DNA from: Neolecta irregularis DAH-3
Lineage: Eukaryota; Ascomycota; Neolectomycetes; Neolectales; Neolectaceae
Length of the DNA stretch: 13,712 nucleotides
Direction: 5' to 3'
Assembly: GCA_001929475.1 (NCBI GenBank)
Contig: LXFE01000486.1
Span: 1 to 13,712, forward strand
Part shown: in pieces, positions 8,343 to 13,712 of the stretch
Position numbering within the stretch: position 1 is the stretch's first letter
How the letters are laid out: each line of letters begins with the position of its first letter
Notes under the pieces: generated by a model
The model's input: the letters and a program-made list of their open reading frames with translations, nothing else
Told to the model about the DNA's origin: nothing
Databases searched by the model: none
Position numbers and translations under genes: made by a program

Positions 8343-10489
8343 ATGAGCATCACCCCGCCAAGGCATTTCCTCGGAATTCTACAAATCCCCGATCCTGAAC
8401 TCAATAATGTGGTACCTGGTATGCACTGATAAGCTGATAAGCTTATATTGATCACCCCTGACACTCAAAGGTACTGTTGTCATGCTCGAGCAAGAGCTTG
8501 ACCACGAGAATCAGCCTGATATAGCGCTTAAGAAGTCCAGCCAAGGCATAATTTTAAATCCACAACCACGGGACAATCCAAATGATCCTCTTAACTGGCC
8601 AACGTGGAAGCGGGATGTTGCGCTCTTGGTCCTTGGTTTCCACTGTTTAGTCGGCGGTGGTATGCACTTTATATCTCCTTTAGAGTAACTTGACACAGGA
8701 CAAACTCCAATTCTTGCTGCTGGGTTCAAGACCTTGGCAAAGCAGTTTCATGTTTCTATAACTGCCGTGGCACATACAACTGGGTTTTATATGCTTACGC
8801 TTGGTATCGGGTTTGTAAGAGCGTGATGTTTAGAGGTTGACTTGCATAGGAGTGTGTTTGCTAGCCCAACTGCTATTATTTACGGAAAACGAATGGTTTA
8901 CTTGATTGGGATTATCATTTTCTTCATTTCAAGCATCTGGGCTTCTCGTAGTATGTCTCCATCCATTAAAGAATATCGATTCAAGAGATAGGTCAGTCAT
9001 ACAGTAGCTTGCTGGGTGCTAGAATTGTCATGGGATTTGGAGTTTCTCCAGTAGAATGTCTTCCTAGCGCTACGATTGCCGAAATTTACTTTCTTCACGA
9101 ACGAGCTTATCGAGTTGGAATATATACTTTGCTTCTTTTAGGCGGTAAAAATCTCGTCCCTCTTGTCAGTGCTGCAATCATCAACAGTCTAGGATGGCGA
9201 TGGGTGTTCTATACTGTCGCGATTATCGTTGGTATGAATTTTGTCTTGACTGTATGTCGCCAGCTTGCATATCAAATAGGCTCACATCAAGTTCCTCTTC
9301 GTCCCAGAGACATTCTGGGATAGAAGTCCCAAACCAGACAGTCGAAGTCTCGAGGAGACTCTCAGCGCCCGCAAATTGAAGCTGAAGCTTGAAAATTTCA
9401 AATCTGGCCAATGTCTCCAGAATGAAAAGACTGGCAATCCCACTCTCGTTCCCCCAGGAATACATTTGCATTTTGCTGAAGATGAACGGTCTGATAGGCA
9501 CTCTCAAGCTTTAGACATTCCTTCATTACCGACAAAAGAGGAACCTCAAGAGGCCAGCCATTTCGTTCGTCCACCAAATACGTCTAATGTCAGAACGCTG
9601 TCTGGAAGGTCTAGCATGAGTCTTGGTCCAATTTCAACAACATCTGCGGCAGTTCCTCCGAAAACATTCAGGGAACAATTAACTGTGTTCTCTGGCCGAC
9701 ATGTGTCGGATTCATGGATCAAAGTCGCACTCCGTCCATTTGTCTTGTTCGCATATCCAGCTGTTCTTTATTCGACTCTAGTATATTCGCTCAGTATAGT
9801 CTGGTTGATTGTTATGAGTGAAACTGTTGGTCAAGTTTACCAAAATGAGTAAGCTATTGCAAATCACGATATAGAAATTTACAGTCTAGTCCTTATCGTT
9901 TCAGCAGTCTCTCAACTGGCCTGGTATATATCAGTCCATTTATTAGTGGGATTCTTGGTACTGCAGTGGTACACCTCTAATAATTATTTTTGTCTGATAC
10001 CAGGCCGGGAAAGTTAGCGATATATTTGCTCGAATACTAACTAGACGAAATCATGGTGTCTACGAGCCTGAATACCGTCTAATAATGATTCTACCAGTTG
10101 CTCTTTCAGTCACTATCGGTTTATTCGGATTCGGTTGGTCAGCACAGCAAAAAGACGCGTGGATCGTGCCCACCTTGTTTTTCGGCGTCATAAGTTTTGG
10201 ATGTTCGCTTGGTTCAACCACAGCAATTACATTTACAGTCGATTCATACAGACCGTTTGCGGGAGAAGCCCTCGTTACGCTTAATCTCACCAAAAATTTA
10301 GCCGGATTCGCATTTAGTTTGTTTACAAACAATTTTATCGATCGCGATGGTACGAAGACTGTTTTTTTGACTTTTGGTGGAATTCAGCTGTTTGTGTGTT
10401 TATTAGGTATACCTATGTATGTTTTCGGAAAGAGAGCTCGTCATTGGACGGACAAAGCAGGTATGATGAACTGGCTTTACACGAAATGA
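8343..10489 (+). CDS. MFS transporter, DHA1 family, Hol1-like
   Basis: This is a proton-coupled transporter of the plasma or an organelle membrane. Exons: 8343-8418, 8471-8659, 8699-8810, 8850-8950, 8992-9251, 9292-9848, 9890-9968, 10004-10489. The seven introns are 35-52 nt; the product is 619 aa. The N-terminal tail carries the family pattern GIILNPQPRDNPNDPLNWP before the first membrane segment. The first half includes the motif SPTAIIYGKR and GARIVMGFGVSPVECLPSA. It ends FLFVPETFWDR (residues 247-257) before a long Ser/Pro-rich cytosolic loop (about 258-391). The second half includes GKVSDIFARI, GWSAQQKDAW, DSYRPFAGEALVTLN and the closing PMYVFGKRARHWT. Layout and end motifs resemble yeast Hol1, a polyamine transporter, but the substrate here is not established. 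Intron 5 is placed at 9252-9291 because the nearer AG would leave only 28 nt. Intron 1 holds two TGATAAGC sites. Confidence 0.9.
8427..8442 (+). promoter_or_regulatory. Two tandem GATA-type sites in intron 1 of the transporter gene
   Basis: TGATAAGC occurs twice back to back (8427-8434 and 8435-8442), followed by bases that complete the palindrome ATAAGCTTAT (8437-8446). Fungal GATA factors of the AreA/NIT2 type bind HGATAR, which both copies match. The intron, at 52 nt, is the longest in the window. Binding is not shown; the match is short. Confidence 0.4.
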
Positions 10490-10611
10490 ACAAGTTTCTG
10501 ACTGTTTATTCTGCTTTGTATGTTTTCTTTTTACGGGGGTTTTTTCATGATTTATCCGATTGGCGTAATTGTTTGGATACAATGGATTCGTTGGCATGGA
10601 GTTCTTTTTTA

Positions 10612-10617
10612 AATAAA
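10612..10617 (+). terminator. Candidate poly(A) signal AATAAA
   Basis: A canonical AATAAA sits 123 nt downstream of the transporter stop codon. The distance suits a fungal 3' untranslated region, but fungal signals are loose, so this is tentative. Confidence 0.35.
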
Positions 10618-10686
10618 CTTCATTACGAATGCAAGATGAGAAAAAGAAACTGATCTCTCCGACATGTGCCCCGCCCCTCTACAAAC

Positions 10687-10705
10687 CACCAAGTTTCTTT
10701 TGGTG
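10687..10705 (-). other. Small inverted repeat in the 3' end of the class III chitin synthase
   Basis: CACCAA (10687-10692) and TTGGTG (10700-10705) form a 6-bp stem with a 7-nt loop, beginning 7 nt past the chitin synthase stop on the minus strand. It could be a weak RNA hairpin in the 3' untranslated region. Stems this short occur by chance. Confidence 0.3.
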
Positions 10706-10711
10706 ATGTTA

Positions 10712-13697
10712 TTATTTCTTGCGGCAACAACATAGAAAGCAAGATAATTTACCAAGGTATGTGAGACAACCCATAAACCTAACCAAAGACAAACCAGCAG
10801 TTGCCCAAAGTAAGAAACGAAAGTACGAAGCGGTTCTAGTCTTTGCGCTGTTTTTAAGACCAAACTAGAAGTGTCAATAATGGATGGTAAAAAAAGTAAA
10901 CTTGATTATCGAAATTGGCAGAAGTCATGATGACGACTAGAAGACAGTTTGTGAAAATCCACGAGGTGATTAATTGTGTTCGGAAAGCCTTGTAATCATC
11001 TTCCACGCTAGGTTTATCGTCTTCCGGGGGAGGTTTATATGGCTCCAATGTTCTTTTGACGATAACTTCAACTAGACACAGTCAGCTGAACAGTAAATGC
11101 GAGGCGGATACATTGACTATCGATATCTTCTTGCGGTTTATCTGCTTCTTCGACAATTGCAGATTTACCGTCAGCGATTGGTTTAGATGTAGCAGATGGC
11201 AACGCTTCGACTTTGTCGCTTCCCTTGGTTCCCCATGAAACATCGTGTGTATTGCAAAAAGCGTAGACGTTGAGGATATTCACGTATGAAGAAGCGAGTA
11301 CGGTATACTGAGGGAAACTTGTAATCATGTGCCAAAAATCAAAGTATAAGAACGAAGCGATAAAGTATAATCCAAATGTAGCGACTAACGCCACCAGGAT
11401 AACACCATTGTTTGAGGCGAAAAAGTTGTGTAGAAAGGATAACGTGCCGTTTTGTGTTTTGATGTTGAAATTGGAAAAGGCGAGAGCGACTAGGATGAAG
11501 GAACATACGATGAGATATATGTTTAGAATCCCGAAAACCGCAAAAGAGATATAATACGTGTATTTGGAACTACAAGTTAAACAGGGCTATCATTATGTTT
11601 TACCCCTTTGGTCGATTCCCGAGAGCCAAGATAAATTGCAGGATGAGGAAGCCGAGGTAAAGATATTTTAAAACAACGTTGATATCGTTTGTCGCGCTAC
11701 CAAAAAGAGGTTTTTGATTTTCTGTTAAATCTATGACGACGGAGAACGTAAGCCACATGTTTGCAAGGTTAAACTATTTCATTAGTAAGAAAAGCATGAC
11801 AAAAGGCACCCAAGAAAAGAAGATGTTTATGATATTGTAGACACACTGAATGTGGAAAAAAAACATTCGAATGATATTGTGAGATGATTGCCACAGTCGG
11901 AAGAAGTGGAGTAATGAATAGACCGAGGCTGCGAATGAACCGTTGAGCCATCGTCTTCGCTGGGATATGAATTCAGCCGCTCCTTCGGGGACATCGGTTT
12001 CAGCTTTTGAAGCCTTAATATAGGACAATTTCCATTGGGCGCCAGCTTTGGCGACCAGTTCAAAGCACAAGATGCGATCTTCGGCCAAAAACATATTCTT
12101 TTTAAAGATGTTCATTCCTTCGATACCCTTTTTGCCTAGTTTACTGGATAGTGTGTGGTCGCCGTGAAAGTATTGTTCGAGTGGGCGACCTTGGATTGCT
12201 CTATAGCGATATGCGGAGAAGGCGCCGGGCAAGACAGATACATAACCAAAAGAGGACTCTAGTGGTTTATCGAGAATATTGGAGATCTTGTATTCAAAGT
12301 TTTGCGTCGCGACAAGAGGATTGAGGAGTTTTCTGCCTTTTGAGAGCATTGCATGAATTTCGCCGCAACACCCGCCAAGGTTTTTGTCATTGTAGAATGC
12401 CTGCCAGAGGTAAAAAATGGACTTGTTTCCGGGTTTCGTTCCGGCATCGATGAGCAAACAGATTTCTGGATTCAAGATTCTGCCGACGGCGTTGAATAGC
12501 CAGCGATGAGAATTGATCTTTTTCGAGTTTTTTTGTTTCAAGACGACCATCATTTGTACTGGGGGAATGTTGTTTGGATCCCCTTCGACGGGTCGAATGA
12601 GTTTCTGACTGGGAGTAACAGAGATTTGGGATGTATCTAAAGGTTGGAAAAAGCTGGCAATGGTACATGCATTCAAAGATGTGTGCTACTGTTTCCTTTT
12701 CGTCTATTTTCTTTTTCATTACGCCGTCCTGGAAGACGCCGACCGTGGCGAGGAGATCCAAGGTGCCCGGGTCACATGCTAAGACTTTTAGGGTTAACCC
12801 CAAAGGAGACTCACGGTCGATTCCGTCAAAGATCAAGCAGACTACGATTTTTTGCCATGCAGGGACGCCTTTATTCCAGAAAGAGCTCTTTTGCATGTTG
12901 CATATATCTTTGATGTTTTGAATTACACCGTGGAGGGTACGCGCCATCAAGATTTTGTCTTCCTATGACGTCAGAGGTAATGGTGCGATAGGCGGACATT
13001 ATAAGTTGTGATAGCGATGAGCAATTCTGTTTCTCTGTTGTACATTTGTGGTCTGAGAGAGTAGCCTGAGAATGAGAGTCGAAGGGCCAAAGGAATACCA
13101 TTCTTAAGGGTGAACTCGTCTGGGTCGTGTGAAGCGGCGGTGTCTGCGGTCAAGGGGTGGGGGGATAGAGGGAGCATACATCTCATGTGAGTGAACTCTT
13201 CGCTCCCGCCTTCGAGGTTTTCTGATCTAAACTTTGTTTCTATGGCATTTTTGATGGCAGAGGGGACGCTATGGGGGGATTGACACGTGAGAACGGGGGG
13301 ACGCTTACGGATAGTCACAAGTGAAGACTTGGCCCTGGACGAGCTTTACCTTTCTGGTGAAGCCTCTAGCGAGGGGCTGGCTGCGGCGTCTCCAGGCCTC
13401 GCCCTCTGAGACCTGGGAGCCGCTGTAGGAGGAGTAGGGGCGCGGGGGGTCTGCGAAGCGGGGATGGAGCTGGGCGTCAGGGTCGATGAAGGATTCTCTG
13501 AGGGTGTAGCGGGAGGGGGTTGGGTTGGCGGTGAGGGGGATCTGGTCGGCGTAGGCGCCTTGAGCGGGGGCGGGGACGTAGTCTGCGGTGTATTCCGAGG
13601 TGTCTGACTTTGCATCGTCGTCGAGGGAGTAGGGCGGGGCGTCTCTGGGGGGCTCGAGGGGGCGGTAGTGGGAGGCACGGGAGTTGTCAGAGGCCAT
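10712..13697 (-). CDS. chs: Chitin synthase, class III (division 1, GT2 family)
   Basis: This enzyme makes cell-wall chitin from UDP-GlcNAc; class III enzymes of filamentous fungi support hyphal growth. Minus-strand exons: 13697-13309, 13268-13180, 13143-13099, 13065-12998, 12962-12815, 12778-12671, 12636-11810, 11773-11604, 11569-11112, 11071-10902, 10864-10712. The ten introns are 33-40 nt; joining gives 874 aa in one frame. Evidence: a disordered GC-rich N-terminus, then [108 protein letters not shown] and QRRRWLNGS from residue 508. The C-terminal half has [31 protein letters not shown] and [12 protein letters not shown], which are class III hallmarks. It ends in a Cys-rich basic tail (FLCCCRKK). 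Intron 6 must use a GC donor to keep the conserved EYTSQ. Start context CGCCAATGG is good. All key motifs are intact. Confidence 0.94.
12637..12670 (-). other. GC-AG intron 6 of the class III chitin synthase
   Basis: Exon 6 ends HIFE plus one base (GAA T), then GCATGT opens a 34-nt intron ending CTTTAG, and the next exon starts ATACATCC. This restores HIFEYTSQISV, matching the family. The only nearby GT donor (GTACCA, three bases inside the intron) gives the wrong frame with the available AG. A one-base sequence error is the main alternative. Confidence 0.75.
12963..12997 (-). other. Intron 4 of the class III chitin synthase, rare GTCCGC donor at a position shared with the paralog
   Basis: The 35-nt intron falls exactly between Asn and Glu of the conserved TYN|EDK motif (phase 0), the same place as the intron at 5706-5742 in the other chitin synthase. 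The donors are GTCCGCCT here and GTGCGCCT there. Without removal the frame would be disrupted in both genes. Confidence 0.85.
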
Positions 13698-13712
13698 TGG
13701 CGCGGGGGGCAG

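Larger units (their letters stand above)
10490..10711. other. Intergenic region between convergent MFS and class III chitin synthase genes
   Basis: This 222 bp region holds the 3' ends of both flanking genes. On the plus strand an AATAAA lies at 10612-10617, 123 nt after the transporter stop, and could be its poly(A) signal. A small inverted repeat at 10687-10705 lies just after the chitin synthase stop. No open frame here resembles a gene. Confidence 0.6.

Noticed and set aside
8437-8446. Palindrome ATAAGCTTAT as a mobile-element or recombination site
   Set aside because: A lone 10-bp palindrome inside an intron, with no flanking duplications or terminal repeats.
9252-9279. Alternative short intron 5 of the transporter ending at the first TAG
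   Set aside because: It is also in frame, but only 28 nt long, and would insert four residues before the conserved FLFVPETFWDR; the 40-nt version fits better.
13346-13678. Long Pro/Ser/Thr-rich open frame on the minus strand
   Set aside because: It is a shadow frame over exon 1 of the class III chitin synthase, produced by GC-rich codons; the overlapping frame continues into conserved chitin synthase sequence.
10712-13697. Second chitin synthase as a recent inverted duplicate of the first
   Set aside because: The proteins differ throughout in class-specific motifs, and only three intron sites coincide; this is an ancient class split.

Overview
This window looks like nuclear DNA from a filamentous fungus, most likely an ascomycete. 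It holds a Mrc1/Claspin-type checkpoint gene and two division 1 chitin synthases, one of them class III, a class known from filamentous fungi and absent from budding yeast. It also holds a fungal DHA1-type MFS transporter. All five genes are split by very small introns. I placed 33 introns of 31 to 52 nt by hand; most begin GTAxxx, one begins GC, and all end AG. Such small introns are unusual for Pezizomycotina, so an early-diverging or intron-compacted ascomycete lineage is possible, but I cannot name the organism.

Layout from left to right: 1-250 is a GC-rich leader with a 50-54 bp tandem repeat. mrc1 (+, 251-3398, 7 exons) encodes the replication checkpoint mediator. Tail to tail with it, 74 bp away, is an unrecognised 301-residue protein (-, 3473-4422, 2 exons). 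A 424 bp divergent promoter region (4423-4846) with a perfect 21-bp tandem duplication separates that gene from a class I/II chitin synthase (+, 4847-8024, 10 exons, 939 aa). After 318 bp comes a Hol1-like MFS transporter (+, 8343-10489, 8 exons, 619 aa). The MFS gene converges, across 222 bp, on a class III chitin synthase (-, 10712-13697, 11 exons, 874 aa), whose start lies 15 bp from the window end.

Both chitin synthases look intact. Each reads through in frame after splicing and carries the QRRRW, EDR and SWGTKG motifs, so together they would supply cell-wall chitin. mrc1 acts in DNA replication and has no evident link to them. The transporter lies between the two chitin synthases, and whether this is functional or accidental cannot be told from the sequence. 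I found no mobile elements, tRNA, rRNA or CRISPR, and no sign of a novel multi-gene system. The points of interest are intron structure, conserved odd splice donors, in-frame tandem repeats in mrc1, and candidate regulatory motifs at the transporter's 5' end.
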